A DNA stretch of 64,000 nt from Mycolicibacterium iranicum (GCF_001650495.1 NZ_LWCS01000076.1:124001-188000), one strand, 5' to 3'; shown: positions 26,381 to 39,919, counted from the first letter of the stretch. The notes: generated by a model not told the origin, from the sequence alone. A program made the numbers and translations.

Positions 26381-27871
26381 ATGACTGTGCCGGATTACGA
26401 AACGGTGATCGTCGGTGCCGGATTCTCCGGGATCGGGACCGCGATCCAGCTCGACTGTGCGGGTATGCCCGACTACCTCGTCGTCGAGGCGGGCGAGGAG
26501 GCCGGCGGCACGTGGTACTGGAACACCTACCCCGGAATCGCCGTGGACATCCCGTCGTTCTCCTATCAGTTCTCGTTCGAGAAGAGCACGGCCTGGTCGC
26601 GCACCTATGCGCCGGGCCACGAGCTGAAGGCTTACGCGGCGCACTGCGTCGACAAGTACCGACTGAGGCCCAAGATCCGATTCTCGACGAAGGTCCGCGC
26701 CGCCGAATTCGATGACGCCGAAGGCATCTGGCGCGTCGCGCTGGAATCAGCGGGCACCACCACCGAGATGACCGCGCGGTTCCTGGTCAATGCCAGCGGC
26801 GCGCTGACCGTGCCGAATCTGCCCGACATCCCGGGCGTCGACTCGTTCGCGGGCGCCACCATGCACACCGCACGTTGGGACCACGAGCAGGATCTGACGG
26901 GTAAGCGCGTCGCCATCATCGGCACCGGCGCGTCGGCGGTTCAGGTGATCCCGGAGATCGCACCGATCGTCAAGCAGCTCAGCGTGTTTCAGCGCACCCC
27001 GATCTGGTGCTTCCCGAAGTTCGACGTGCCGCTGTCAAAGGCGGCCAGGGCGATGATGCGGTTGCCGTTCGGCCAGACGCTGCAGCGCGTCATCAGCCAG
27101 GCCTATGTCGAGCTGACCTTCACGCTTTCCGCGCAGTACTTCACCGTCAATCCGATGGCGAAGCGTATGGGCTCACTGGGCGAAGCGTATCTGCGTAAAC
27201 AGGTTGACGATCCCGAGGTCCGGGACAAACTCACGCCCCGCTACGCGGTCGGGTGCAAGCGCCCCGGGTTCCACAACACCTATCTGTCGACCTTCAACAG
27301 GGACAACGTCGAGCTGGTCACCGAGCCGATCGACAAGATCACCGGCTCCGGGATCGCCACCGAGGACGGTGCGCTGCGCGAGGTCGACGTGCTGATCCTC
27401 GCGACCGGATTCAAAGTGCTTGACACAGAGAATGTTCCGACGTTCCCGGTGATCGGGCCGGGTGGAAACTCTCTCGCCCGTTTCTGGGACGAGAATCGGA
27501 TGCAGGCCTACGAAGGCGTGAGTGTGCCGGGCTTCCCGAACTTCTTCACGGTGTTCGGGCCGTACGGGTACGTCGGCTCGTCGTACTTCGCGCTCATCGA
27601 AGCCCAGACCGGCCACATCGTCCGCTGCCTACGGGCCGCCAGGGGCCGTGGGGCCCTGCGCGTCGAGGTGCGTCGGGAAGCCAACGACCGGTATTTCGCG
27701 GAAATGATGCGCAAGCGGCATCGACAGATCTTCTGGCAGGACAGCTGCCGACTGGCCAACAGCTATTACTTCGACAAGCACGGCGACGTTCCGCTGCGCC
27801 CGGCCAGCACCGTTGAAGCCTTGTGGCGTAGTCGACGGTTCCCGATCGACGACTATTCGTTCGCGTCCTAG
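26381..27871 (+). CDS. Flavin-containing Baeyer-Villiger monooxygenase
   Basis: 496 residues. The FAD Rossmann motif GAGFSG (G12, G14, G17) opens the protein; the BVMO fingerprint FxGxxxHxxxW is exact at F156 to W166; the NADPH Rossmann motif GTGASAV begins at G181. Inserts oxygen next to a ketone to give an ester or lactone, using NADPH and O2. A GGGGAGG Shine-Dalgarno box precedes the ATG. It is similar in position to Rv1393c. Its last 4 nt overlap the convergent membrane glycosyltransferase gene. Paired with the esterase upstream it suggests a ketone or cyclic-ketone degradation unit. Confidence 0.9.
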   Translation: MTVPDYETVIVGAGFSGIGTAIQLDCAGMPDYLVVEAGEEAGGTWYWNTYPGIAVDIPSFSYQFSFEKSTAWSRTYAPGHELKAYAAHCVDKYRLRPKIRFSTKVRAAEFDDAEGIWRVALESAGTTTEMTARFLVNASGALTVPNLPDIPGVDSFAGATMHTARWDHEQDLTGKRVAIIGTGASAVQVIPEIAPIVKQLSVFQRTPIWCFPKFDVPLSKAARAMMRLPFGQTLQRVISQAYVELTFTLSAQYFTVNPMAKRMGSLGEAYLRKQVDDPEVRDKLTPRYAVGCKRPGFHNTYLSTFNRDNVELVTEPIDKITGSGIATEDGALREVDVLILATGFKVLDTENVPTFPVIGPGGNSLARFWDENRMQAYEGVSVPGFPNFFTVFGPYGYVGSSYFALIEAQTGHIVRCLRAARGRGALRVEVRREANDRYFAEMMRKRHRQIFWQDSCRLANSYYFDKHGDVPLRPASTVEALWRSRRFPIDDYSFAS

Positions 27872-29580
27872 GGGCGCATCTGCCCGCAGGAGGCCAGCGG
27901 CTCGACCAACTGATAAGGGTCATCAGTCTTGAGCGGCAAAGACTTCGGCGCGACCGGCAACCCGCCGCGCGCATCGAGCTGCGTGGCCAGGTCACGGCGG
28001 ATCCATAGCCCATCGGTACGTGACGTGCGGGCCAGTTCGACGTACTCGGTGGCCAGGCGGGGGTCCTCGATGATCCCGGTGGTGTCCGACCACTCGTGGT
28101 GCGTCTCGATGAACTCCGGTCGGGCTGCGAAGATGTCGTCACGCAGACCAGAGGCGTCGCCCGCAGCCCAGCGGCGCGCGAGCGCAGCGTCCGCCAGTCC
28201 CCCGAGATCGATGATCCGCAGATTGCTGACCAAGGCGGTACCTCCGATGTCGGGTGTCGCGATCGTCGCGTCGTCGAGGCCGAGGTAGTCGGCGTATTCG
28301 TTCGGGGTCCACCCGGCATAGCTGGCGACGGCACACATCGGCACCGTCGGATCGGCACGAAAAGTCAACGCGGAGTGGGCAAGAACCGGCACGGCGACGG
28401 CGGCGGTCACCGCGCTCGCCATCCACACCCGCCGCCGTTCTCTCCCGTCGGCGCCGGCAAGGACCTGGGCGCCGGCCACCGCGATGATCAGCGCGCCCGT
28501 CGCCCAGATCGGGGTAGCGAAGCGATATTGCCCCATCCAGTCACCTTCGAGGATGACGTAGGCAAGCACCCCGAGGGCGAAGGTGATCAGCAGCGCCAGC
28601 AATCCTGCGTGGTTCCCAGCCCTTCTCCGCAACACGATCGCCACCAGCACAGCTCCGAGTAACGCCGGTGCCACTCCGGTGAACACCACGAGACCCATGG
28701 GCCTCGCGAGACCCATGAGATCGGGAAGACCCTGTGCCTTGGCGATCGCGGTGTTGGGGACCACCTCACCGAATGTCGCATAGCGCCACAGCAGGAACAC
28801 GCCGAGCGGTAGAGCGAAGGCGGCGGTCCCAACGGCCGCAGCGCGCAGCTTATGGGCGCGCGGCGCTCGTCCGAGCAACAGCACCGCCAGTGGGTAGGCG
28901 AGCACGTAGATCATCCCGTCTGGGCGGGTCAATCCGGCGACAGCCGCGACAATGCCGCAGATCACCGCGGTCCGCGTCGTCAGGAGCCGGTCGCCGCCCA
29001 CGGCGGTGGCGATACATGCCGCAAGCCATCCGACTGCTGCGGCCAGCAGCGAGTTCTCCAGTCCAGAGAAACACCAGATGACGAACGACGGAATCGCCGC
29101 GGTGATCCCGCCGGCGACGATCGTGACCGTGACCGGCCACCGCGTGAGAGCCTTCGCCACCCGGTAGAACGCGGCAAAGAGGACCGCGCAGAAGATCAGA
29201 GCGAGCAATTTCGGGAACGCGACGACATCCGGGATGCCGAACATGGTGCCGTGGTCGAAGAGGTGCACTTTGTGGCCGGCGACCAGCAGTGCCAGCCAGG
29301 CAGGATTGGAGAACCCCTCGACGGGGTCGGCCCCTGCCTGCAGAACCGGGCCGAGGCCGCTCGCGATGGAGCGCACATACGCGAAGGTGATGGCGGCGTC
29401 ATCGATGATCCAGCGGCCGTACACCAGTGCGTGCAGACCGACGAGCAGTGTGGGAGTGCCGATCGCTGCGATCGGGGCCCACCATGCCGGTGACGGCCGC
29501 CGCCCCCGCTCGACTGGAGAAGCCGGCGATCCGTCCAGCATTTGCTCGCTGCTCATCCCCACCAACTTCTTACTGCTCAT
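27868..29580 (-). CDS. GT-C membrane glycosyltransferase, AftB-like
   Basis: 570 residues with 10 or more membrane segments. The first periplasmic loop has IIDDAAITFAYVRSIASGLG and DPVEGFSNPAW, the DD-containing GT-C signature of mycobacterial decaprenyl-phosphoarabinose-dependent arabinofuranosyltransferases such as AftB (Rv3805c family). The C-terminal 180 residues are a soluble extracytoplasmic domain. Likely adds a sugar from a polyprenyl-phosphate donor to a cell-wall polysaccharide. Two starts are possible: ATG 29580, or ATG 29556. Convergent with the BVMO gene (4-nt overlap). Confidence 0.78.
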   Translation of the reverse strand: MSSKKLVGMSSEQMLDGSPASPVERGRRPSPAWWAPIAAIGTPTLLVGLHALVYGRWIIDDAAITFAYVRSIASGLGPVLQAGADPVEGFSNPAWLALLVAGHKVHLFDHGTMFGIPDVVAFPKLLALIFCAVLFAAFYRVAKALTRWPVTVTIVAGGITAAIPSFVIWCFSGLENSLLAAAVGWLAACIATAVGGDRLLTTRTAVICGIVAAVAGLTRPDGMIYVLAYPLAVLLLGRAPRAHKLRAAAVGTAAFALPLGVFLLWRYATFGEVVPNTAIAKAQGLPDLMGLARPMGLVVFTGVAPALLGAVLVAIVLRRRAGNHAGLLALLITFALGVLAYVILEGDWMGQYRFATPIWATGALIIAVAGAQVLAGADGRERRRVWMASAVTAAVAVPVLAHSALTFRADPTVPMCAVASYAGWTPNEYADYLGLDDATIATPDIGGTALVSNLRIIDLGGLADAALARRWAAGDASGLRDDIFAARPEFIETHHEWSDTTGIIEDPRLATEYVELARTSRTDGLWIRRDLATQLDARGGLPVAPKSLPLKTDDPYQLVEPLASCGQMRP

Positions 29581-29627
29581 CTACCATGCAAGGCCACCGA
29601 AGAGATTTTCTGGACTATAGCTCAGCC

Positions 29628-29641
29628 CGCGTGCAGACGCG
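29628..29641. repeat. 14-nt palindrome, copy 1 (CGCGT-GCAG-ACGCG)
   Basis: Arms CGCGT/ACGCG around GCAG. The reverse complement (CGCGT-CTGC-ACGCG) differs from the carA-carB copy at 38218-38231 by one compensated pair. It lies between metK and the membrane glycosyltransferase. Confidence 0.5.
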
Positions 29642-29672
29642 AAAACCCCGTGGCGGTCAGGCCACGGGGCTT
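29642..29672 (-). terminator. Rho-independent terminator of metK
   Basis: Arms CCCCGTGGC (29646-29654) and GCCACGGGG (29661-29669) form a 9-bp stem with a 6-nt loop. On the minus strand it is followed by TTTT, the classical layout, about 80 nt after the metK stop. On the plus strand the stem is followed by only TTT. Confidence 0.8.
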
Positions 29673-29748
29673 TACGGTGTCAGCGTCTAGACCGTTGTCG
29701 CTTCGTCGGACTCCTCAACGCGGCTCGTGCCTCGCCGCTTGATCGTCG

Positions 29749-30957
<1,209 letters not shown>

Positions 30958-31110
30958 GTTCGATCCCTTTCACTCAAGCACGCCTGAGATAGTTAGTCAG
31001 TCAACTTATATCTGTCGCGATGGCACGAGCCTCCGGCGCCTTTAGCACCCAAGCGTGTCCCCCCGCTGCGCGCAACCCTTACGCGCATGCTGACGATGTG
31101 TGCTCGTCGC

Positions 31111-32358
31111 CTACCTCGCACCGGTGTGCAGGAAAGCCACGATCGCGTCCACAATACGGCTCGCGATCATGGTCTTCGACCCGTGTTCCAACGCGGACTC
31201 TGCCCCGTCGGCCGACAACAGCCACCCGTCGTTGTGGTCGACCTCGAAAGCACGATTCTCGCCCACGGCGTTGACCACCAGCAGATCGCATCCCTTGCGC
31301 TTCAGCTTCGCGCGGGCGTGAAAGAGGACGTCGCCGTTGGCGTCGCCGGTCTCGGCCGCGAACCCGACGATGGCAGCCATGTTCGGGAGCTGGCCGTCCT
31401 GGCGCGCGCGGACCGCGCCGGCGAGGACATCGTCGTTGCGGATGAGTTCGATCGTCGGCTCACCTTCGCTGGCGGGACCCTTCTTGATCTTGCTCGTGGC
31501 CGGATGCGCGGGCCGGAAGTCGGCGACGGCGGCGGCCATCACCAGGATGTTCGCGTCCGGCGCGTGTTTGGAGACGGCGTCCTTGAGCTGCGCGGCCGAG
31601 CCGACGTGCGTGACATGCACGCCCGCCGGATCGATCAGGCCTGCGGTGTTCCCGGCGACCAACGTCACGTCGGCGCCGCGCTGGGCCATCACGCGGGCCA
31701 TCGCATAGCCCTGCTTGCCCGAGCTGCGGTTGCCGATGAAGCGCACGGGATCGATCGGCTCACGGGTTCCGCCTGCGGTAACGAGGGCTTTGACGCCGGC
31801 GAGGTCGTAGGGCAGCGCGTCGTTTCGCGCAATCAGCAGCTCCGACAGAGTGGTGATCTCTTCGGCCTCGGGCAGGCGGCCCGGTCCGGTGTCGGCGCCC
31901 GTCAGCCGCCCCGAGGCGGGCTCCATCACGACCGCCCCGCGCCGGCGCAGCGTCGCCACATTCTCGACAGTCGCTGGATGCAGCCACATCTCGGTGTGCA
32001 TCGCGGGCGCGTACAGCACCGGGCACCGGGCGGTCAGCAGCGTGGCGGTCAAGAGGTCGTCGGCACGGCCGCTCGCGGCGCGAGCGAGGAGGTCGGCGGT
32101 GGCGGGGGCCACCACGACAAGGTCGGCGGCTTGGCCGATGCGGACGTGCGGGACTTCGTGGACGTCCTCGAAAACGCCGGTGTGTACCGGGTTGCCGGAG
32201 AGCGCCTCGAACGTCGCGGCGCCCACGAACTTGAGAGCGGATTCAGTCGGTACGACACGGACGGTATGCCCGGCCTCGGTGAGCTGACGGACGACTGTCG
32301 CCGCCTTGTAGGCGGCGATGCCGCCGGCGACGCCGACGATGATCCGCTTGGCGCTCAC
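31111..32358 (-). CDS. coaBC: Bifunctional PPC synthetase/decarboxylase CoaBC (Dfp)
   Basis: 415 residues. CoA synthesis: ligates cysteine to 4'-phosphopantothenate and decarboxylates the product. The N-terminal flavodoxin-like CoaC half starts RIIVGVAGGIAAYKA and has PAMHTEMWLHPAT (the PxMNxxMW motif with the His seen in mycobacteria). The CoaB half begins ALVTAGGTREPIDPVR, with NRSSGKQGYAMA and AAAVADFRP. GTG 32358 was selected because the CoaC fold begins 3 residues later; the frame upstream is antisense to rpoZ. Gap to rpoZ is 16 nt. Confidence 0.95.
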   Translation of the reverse strand: MSAKRIIVGVAGGIAAYKAATVVRQLTEAGHTVRVVPTESALKFVGAATFEALSGNPVHTGVFEDVHEVPHVRIGQAADLVVVAPATADLLARAASGRADDLLTATLLTARCPVLYAPAMHTEMWLHPATVENVATLRRRGAVVMEPASGRLTGADTGPGRLPEAEEITTLSELLIARNDALPYDLAGVKALVTAGGTREPIDPVRFIGNRSSGKQGYAMARVMAQRGADVTLVAGNTAGLIDPAGVHVTHVGSAAQLKDAVSKHAPDANILVMAAAVADFRPAHPATSKIKKGPASEGEPTIELIRNDDVLAGAVRARQDGQLPNMAAIVGFAAETGDANGDVLFHARAKLKRKGCDLLVVNAVGENRAFEVDHNDGWLLSADGAESALEHGSKTMIASRIVDAIVAFLHTGAR

Positions 32359-32374
32359 CCCCGGCCCCGCGCCG

Positions 32375-32674
32375 CTACTCGCCCTCGGTGTGCTCGAGCA
32401 GATCCCCGTGGATCTCACGCATGGCGATCGAGAGCGGCTTCTCCTGCAGGCCCGGCTCGACCAGGGGTCCGACGTATTCGAGGATGCCGTCGCCGAGCTG
32501 GTTGTAGTAATCGTTGATCTGGCGAGCACGCTTGGCTGCATAGATGACCAGCGCATACTTGCTCGACGCGCGATCCAGCAACTCGTCGATGGGCGGGTTG
32601 GTGATGCCCAGCGGCGTGTCGTAGGCGCTCTTGGCGGCCGGGTCCATGTCCACCGGGGTCAGCGGGTTGCTCAC
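32375..32674 (-). CDS. rpoZ: RNA polymerase omega subunit
   Basis: 99 residues. Small assembly factor for the beta' subunit. The conserved GITNPPIDELLDRASSKYALVIYAAKRARQINDYY block is present; the N-terminus and the acidic tail (LLEHTEGE) fit the mycobacterial protein. GTG start. Between gmk (30 nt upstream) and coaBC (16 nt downstream), as in M. tuberculosis (Rv1390). Confidence 0.96.
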   Translation of the reverse strand: MSNPLTPVDMDPAAKSAYDTPLGITNPPIDELLDRASSKYALVIYAAKRARQINDYYNQLGDGILEYVGPLVEPGLQEKPLSIAMREIHGDLLEHTEGE

Positions 32675-32704
32675 GTAGAGATTCTCCTGAAAAAGATCTG
32701 AAAA

Positions 32705-33316
32705 TTAGGGCTGATCGCGCCGGACCGGCGCGTGTGCCACCAGCAAGGCTACCAATTCGGCGCAGGCCGACTCCAATTGACTGTTGACGACCACCACGTC
32801 GAAGTCGCCCTGGGCGGCCAGTTCGGCCTTCGCCGTCTGCAACCGGCGGGCCATCACCTCGGGCGTCTCGGTTCCGCGGCCGGTCAAGCGGCTCTCCAGC
32901 GCTTCCCAGCTGGGCGGGGCGAGAAAGACCGTCGTGGCTTCGGGCATCGCCTGCTTGACCGCTCGCGCGCCGGCGAGGTCCACCTCGATCAGCACCGGGC
33001 GACCGGCCGCCGTCGCCGCACGAACGGGCGCGGCGGGAGTCCCGGAGCGGTGGAGCCCACCGTGGATCTCCGCCCATTCCAGCAGGGCGCCGTCGTCGAT
33101 GAGCTGCTGAAACTGCACTGCCGTCACGAAGCTGTAGTCCACTCCGTCGATCTCGCCGGGGCGCGGCGAGCGCGTCGTCACCGAAACGCTGAAGTACAGG
33201 TCGGCGACGCGTTCGCGCACACACCGCACGACAGTGGACTTCCCGACGGCAGACGGGCCGGACAACACCAGGACCGCGGCCCCGGACTCGTCGTCCGGCC
33301 CTCCGCCTTCGCTCAC
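32705..33316 (-). CDS. gmk: Guanylate kinase
   Basis: 203 residues. Phosphorylates GMP to GDP. P-loop GPSAVGKST near residue 20, then FSVSVTTRSPRPGEIDGVDYSFV (GMP-binding), LLEWAEIHGG and VLIEVDLAGAR. The N-terminus is a short acidic Gly-rich leader. GTG 33316 has GGGAGG only 3 nt away, a tight spacing. mihF ends 10 nt upstream. Confidence 0.96.
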   Translation of the reverse strand: MSEGGGPDDESGAAVLVLSGPSAVGKSTVVRCVRERVADLYFSVSVTTRSPRPGEIDGVDYSFVTAVQFQQLIDDGALLEWAEIHGGLHRSGTPAAPVRAATAAGRPVLIEVDLAGARAVKQAMPEATTVFLAPPSWEALESRLTGRGTETPEVMARRLQTAKAELAAQGDFDVVVVNSQLESACAELVALLVAHAPVRRDQP

Positions 33317-33326
33317 TGACCTCCCT

Positions 33327-33644
33327 TTACGAGAAGTCGAACTTTTCCAGCAGGGCCTTGCGCTGACGATCCCCCAGGCCGCGCAGGCGGCGGGTCGGGG
33401 CGATCTCGAGCTCGGTCATGATTTCCTGCGCCTTGACCTTGCCGACCTTCGGCAGGGCCTCCAGGAGTGCGGAAACCTTCATCTTGCCCAAGACCTCGTC
33501 GGTCTCGGCGTCCTTGAGCACCTGCTTGAGGTTGGTGCCGCCGCGCTTGAGCCGGTCTTTGAGCTCCGCTCGCGCTCGCCGTGCGGCAGCAGCCTTCTCC
33601 AACGCTGCCGCGCGCTGCTCGTCGGTCAACTGGGGAAGGGCCAC
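33327..33644 (-). CDS. mihF: Mycobacterial integration host factor mIHF
   Basis: 105-residue basic nucleoid-associated protein, unrelated in sequence to E. coli IHF. It begins VALPQLTDEQRAAALEKAA; the helical N-terminus is Ala/Arg-rich, followed by the helix-two-turn-helix-like KVSALLEALPKVGKVKAQEIMTELEI and RLRGLGDRQRKALLEKF. Starts at 33668 (ATG) or further out are possible, but GTG 33644 has GGAGGA right before it and gives the 105-residue length of the M. smegmatis protein. The stop lies 10 nt before gmk. Confidence 0.93.
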   Translation of the reverse strand: MALPQLTDEQRAAALEKAAAARRARAELKDRLKRGGTNLKQVLKDAETDEVLGKMKVSALLEALPKVGKVKAQEIMTELEIAPTRRLRGLGDRQRKALLEKFDFS

Positions 33645-34036
33645 GGGTTCCTCCGTCTTCGTCACCATTACTGATTTGTCTCGGCTGGTAGTGGCGGAAC
33701 CACAACCAGCCAGCGTGGACGACCGTACCCACGCACGCTGACGAAAGCTAACCCCACCCCCGGGTTGTCGGGTCAAAAGCCCAGCGTGTAGGCCGGGCCC
33801 GCCCAGTGCGGCGTGGCGGGGAGGTCGTGACCTCGGGAGACCTTCAGCAACGCGTACCTGGGGCAAACCACCTGCTTATCGTGGGTTTTTGGGCAGGATC
33901 AGCGGCGCGAGCGCAGCACCGGTCGGGGCCGCCCGTCCGCGCGGCGGGCGGGCGGCGTTGGGTGGCCTGAGAATTTTCCCTGGTCAAGCGTGTCGGGCGT
34001 GTCGCGGTGAGGTCTCGGACCGGTAACGAACGCAGC
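33645..34036. other. Intergenic region between pyrF and mihF
   Basis: 392 nt with no supported gene. In M. tuberculosis this interval carries a PE/PPE pair, absent here. It should contain the mihF promoter (33650-33850), and it holds a strong hairpin at 33928-33956 described separately. Confidence 0.6.
33928..33956 (-). terminator. Strong GC hairpin after pyrF, possible pyr operon terminator
   Basis: Arms GCCGCCCGTCCGC and GCGGGCGGGCGGC (13 bp with one T-G wobble) around a GCG loop, about 80 nt beyond the pyrF stop. No T-run follows on the minus strand, so termination is inferred from stem strength and position. Confidence 0.45.
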
Positions 34037-34849
34037 TCAGGCGAGGTACGCGACAGCGTCGCGCATCCGCTCGGCGGCGTCCCGCAGCGCTGAGATGTCC
34101 GGACCCGCACGCAACACGTCTCGCGAGACGGCGGGCAGCAGTTGCCCCGATTTGGCCCCTCCCAGACCTGCCAGGGCCTCGGGACGGCCACCTTGGGCGC
34201 CGACGCCAGGCACGAGGACGGGCCCGTTCAGCGCGCTGACATCGGGAGGAGAGGTCAACGTCGCCCCGACGACCACACCCACCGAACCGAGGCCGCCGGT
34301 CCGGTTCACGGCGGAGGCGGCGTCGACAATCGACTGGGCGACGGTGCGGCCGTCCGCATCGGCGCACTGCACGGACGCCCCCTCGGGGTTCGACGTCGCC
34401 GCGAGGACGAAGACGCCGCTCCCGTGTTCGAGGGCGGCGTCGAGCAGCGGCTGCAGCGACCCGAAACCGAGATACGGCGAGGCCGTCACCGCGTCGGACC
34501 TCAGCGGCGATTCTCCCGCCCACGCTGCGGCGTATGCCGCCATCGTGGAGCCGATGTCGCCGCGTTTGGCGTCCGCGAGAACCAGAACGCCCGCGTCGCG
34601 CAAGCCGGCGATGGTGGTCTCCAACGCCGCATAGCCCGATGATCCGTATGCCTCGAAGAACGCCACCTGAGGTTTCACCACAGCGAAGCCGCCGAATGCC
34701 GCCACGCAGATGTCGCTGAACCGCGCGAGGCCTTCGACATCCACGCCGAGACCCCACGCCCGCAGCAGTTCGGGGTGCGGGTCGATGCCGAGGCACAGCG
34801 GACCGCGGGACGCGATCGCGACGGCCAGGCGGTCACCGAACCCGTCCAC
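34037..34849 (-). CDS. pyrF: Orotidine 5'-phosphate decarboxylase (type 2)
   Basis: 270 residues. Last step of UMP synthesis. The short Mycobacterium-type OMP decarboxylase (TIGR02127 branch): LCLGIDPHPELLRAWGLG near the N-terminus and the catalytic DAKRGDIGSTM block. The GTG at 34849 lies 3 nt after the carB stop on the transcript; further upstream the frame is antisense-like. Last gene of the pyrimidine operon. Confidence 0.94.
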   Translation of the reverse strand: MDGFGDRLAVAIASRGPLCLGIDPHPELLRAWGLGVDVEGLARFSDICVAAFGGFAVVKPQVAFFEAYGSSGYAALETTIAGLRDAGVLVLADAKRGDIGSTMAAYAAAWAGESPLRSDAVTASPYLGFGSLQPLLDAALEHGSGVFVLAATSNPEGASVQCADADGRTVAQSIVDAASAVNRTGGLGSVGVVVGATLTSPPDVSALNGPVLVPGVGAQGGRPEALAGLGGAKSGQLLPAVSRDVLRAGPDISALRDAAERMRDAVAYLA

Positions 34850-34851
34850 GG

Positions 34852-38190
<3,339 letters not shown>

Positions 38191-38291
38191 CTACTGTCCC
38201 CTTTCACCGCGAGCGCGCGTGTCTGCACACGAAACTCCGCGGAAACTTGTACAAATGCGCACCCTCACGCGCGACGACCGTGCCCTCACTG
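38191..38291. other. carA-carB intergenic spacer with palindrome copy 2
   Basis: The only sizeable gap inside the pyr operon. It contains the 14-nt palindrome CGTGT-CTGC-ACACG at 38218-38231, matching the copy at 29628-29641 with one compensated pair per arm. No gene. Confidence 0.6.
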
Positions 38292-39419
38292 TCACTTGCG
38301 GGCCGCCATCAGATCGACGAACTGGTCGAACAGGTACTCGGCGTCGCGTGGTCCAGCGGCCGCCTCCGGGTGGTACTGCACCGAGAAGGCGTGACCGTTG
38401 GACAGCCGGACACCCTCTACCGTGCCGTCGTTGGGGCAGGTGTGGCTGATCACCGCTTCGCCGAAATCGGTGTCGAATGTCTGACCGGCCTCACCTTCGA
38501 GTGCGAATCCGTGGTTCTGTGCAGTGATCGCCACCCGTCCGGTCGCGTGGTCCATGACCGGGATGTTGATGCCGCGGTGCCCGAAGACCATCTTGTAGGT
38601 TGACAGCCCCAGGGCGCGGCCGAGGATCTGGTTGCCAAAGCAGATGCCGAACAGCGGGATGCCTGCGCCGAGCACCTCACGGGTCACCGCGACGATGTGG
38701 TCGGCGGTGGCCGGATCGCCCGGCCCGTTGGACAGGAACACACCGTCCGGCTTGAGGTCGGCGATCTGGCTGAAGGTCGTCGAGGACGGCAGCACCACGC
38801 TGCGCACACCGCGCCTGGTGAAGTTTCGCGGTGTGTTGGTCTTGATGCCGAGATCCAGTGCGGCGACGGTGAACCTGTGCTGCCCTTCGGGTTCCACGAC
38901 GTAGTCGGCGTCGGTGCTGACTTCGCCGGCCAGGTCGGCGCCGAGCATGGACTCCTGGGCTTGGACACGGGCCAGCAGCTCGTCGACCGGCGATTCGGCA
39001 ATAGGCCCGCTGAATACGCCGGCTTTCATCGAACCGCGGCTGCGCAGGTGACGCACCACCGCCCTGGTGTCGATGCCCGCGATCCCGACGACGCCCTGCC
39101 GTTGCAGTTCGTCGTCAAGGGTGGTGGTGGCCCGCCAGTTCGACGCCCGCGGGGACGGGTCGCGAACGGCGTAACCGGCGACCCAGATCTTGTCGCCCCG
39201 GCTCTCGCTGTCCTCGGTGTTCCAACCGGTGTTGCCGATCTGCGGCGCGGTCGCGACGACGATCTGCCGGTGGTAGCTGGGGTCGGTCAGCGTCTCCTGG
39301 TACCCCGACATGCCCGTCGAGAACACGGCCTCGCCCAGGGTCTGGCCGACCGCTCCAAACGGCGTGCCGGTGAAGATCCGGCCGTCCTCCAGAACAAGGA
39401 CGGCTTTGTGCGTCGTCAT
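38292..39419 (-). CDS. carA: Carbamoyl-phosphate synthase small subunit
   Basis: 375 residues. Glutamine amidotransferase that feeds ammonia to CarB. N-terminal CPSase domain starts LVLEDGRIFTGTPFGA; class I GATase triad: Cys in LFGICFGNQILGRAL, His and Glu in QYHPEAAAGP. ATG 39419 was chosen over an upstream GTG because it overlaps the preceding stop as ATGA. Confidence 0.96.
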   Translation of the reverse strand: MTTHKAVLVLEDGRIFTGTPFGAVGQTLGEAVFSTGMSGYQETLTDPSYHRQIVVATAPQIGNTGWNTEDSESRGDKIWVAGYAVRDPSPRASNWRATTTLDDELQRQGVVGIAGIDTRAVVRHLRSRGSMKAGVFSGPIAESPVDELLARVQAQESMLGADLAGEVSTDADYVVEPEGQHRFTVAALDLGIKTNTPRNFTRRGVRSVVLPSSTTFSQIADLKPDGVFLSNGPGDPATADHIVAVTREVLGAGIPLFGICFGNQILGRALGLSTYKMVFGHRGINIPVMDHATGRVAITAQNHGFALEGEAGQTFDTDFGEAVISHTCPNDGTVEGVRLSNGHAFSVQYHPEAAAGPRDAEYLFDQFVDLMAARK

Positions 39420-39919
39420 GCGACCTCCTCGGGGAGCCACTTCAGGTAGTCACGCCGGTCGTCGGCGCGGAAGCCTGTGTCGATCTCGACACCGGACGGC
39501 AAGCGCCAGCGGATCGCGAGGATGCCCTCATGCGTGAGGGCCTTACCGGCCAGGTTCTTCTCCGTGCGGATCGCGGAGATCGAGTCATCGGGTATCCAGA
39601 TCGGACCGGCTCCCGTGCGCTGCAACATGATTCCTTCGGGATAGCGGGTGAGGACGGCCTTCGCGCGGAACCCGAGGTCGCCGGCGGCGACCCGGTCGTT
39701 CCAATGCGGTACCAACGTGCTGCCCACATAAAGACCCTTGATGGCGGGGACGAGTGCCGGACCGACGGTGTCGGGCAACGGCGGCATCGTCCCCACCATC
39801 TGCGCCTGTCGCTCGATGCGGCGGCGCCATCCGCGCAGCATCGCGTGGATCAGCACCGCGATCAGCAGCACCAGCACTCCCGCCATGACCAGGGAGGCGA
39901 CCAATGTCGGGGTGTTCAC
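39416..39919 (-). CDS. PH-like domain membrane protein (Rv1382-type)
   Basis: 167 residues. One N-terminal membrane segment (LVASLVMAGVLVLLIAVLIHAML) then a basic turn and a soluble C-terminal beta-rich domain with YVGSTLVPHWNDRV, GPIWIPDDSISAIRTEKNLAG and GVEIDTGFRADDRRDYLKWL. Its place between pyrC and carA is conserved in mycobacteria; the role is unknown. GTG 39919 overlaps the pyrC stop by 4 nt; its own stop overlaps the carA start, so it is embedded in the operon. Confidence 0.8.
   Translation of the reverse strand: MNTPTLVASLVMAGVLVLLIAVLIHAMLRGWRRRIERQAQMVGTMPPLPDTVGPALVPAIKGLYVGSTLVPHWNDRVAAGDLGFRAKAVLTRYPEGIMLQRTGAGPIWIPDDSISAIRTEKNLAGKALTHEGILAIRWRLPSGVEIDTGFRADDRRDYLKWLPEEVA

Noticed and set aside
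30958..31110. SAM riboswitch upstream of metK
   Set aside because: The 153-nt leader shows no SAM-I or SAM-IV core by reading; only a possible promoter.
33672..34036. PE/PPE gene pair expected between pyrF and mihF
   Set aside because: No PE or PPE motifs or frames in the interval; only a hairpin and the mihF upstream region.
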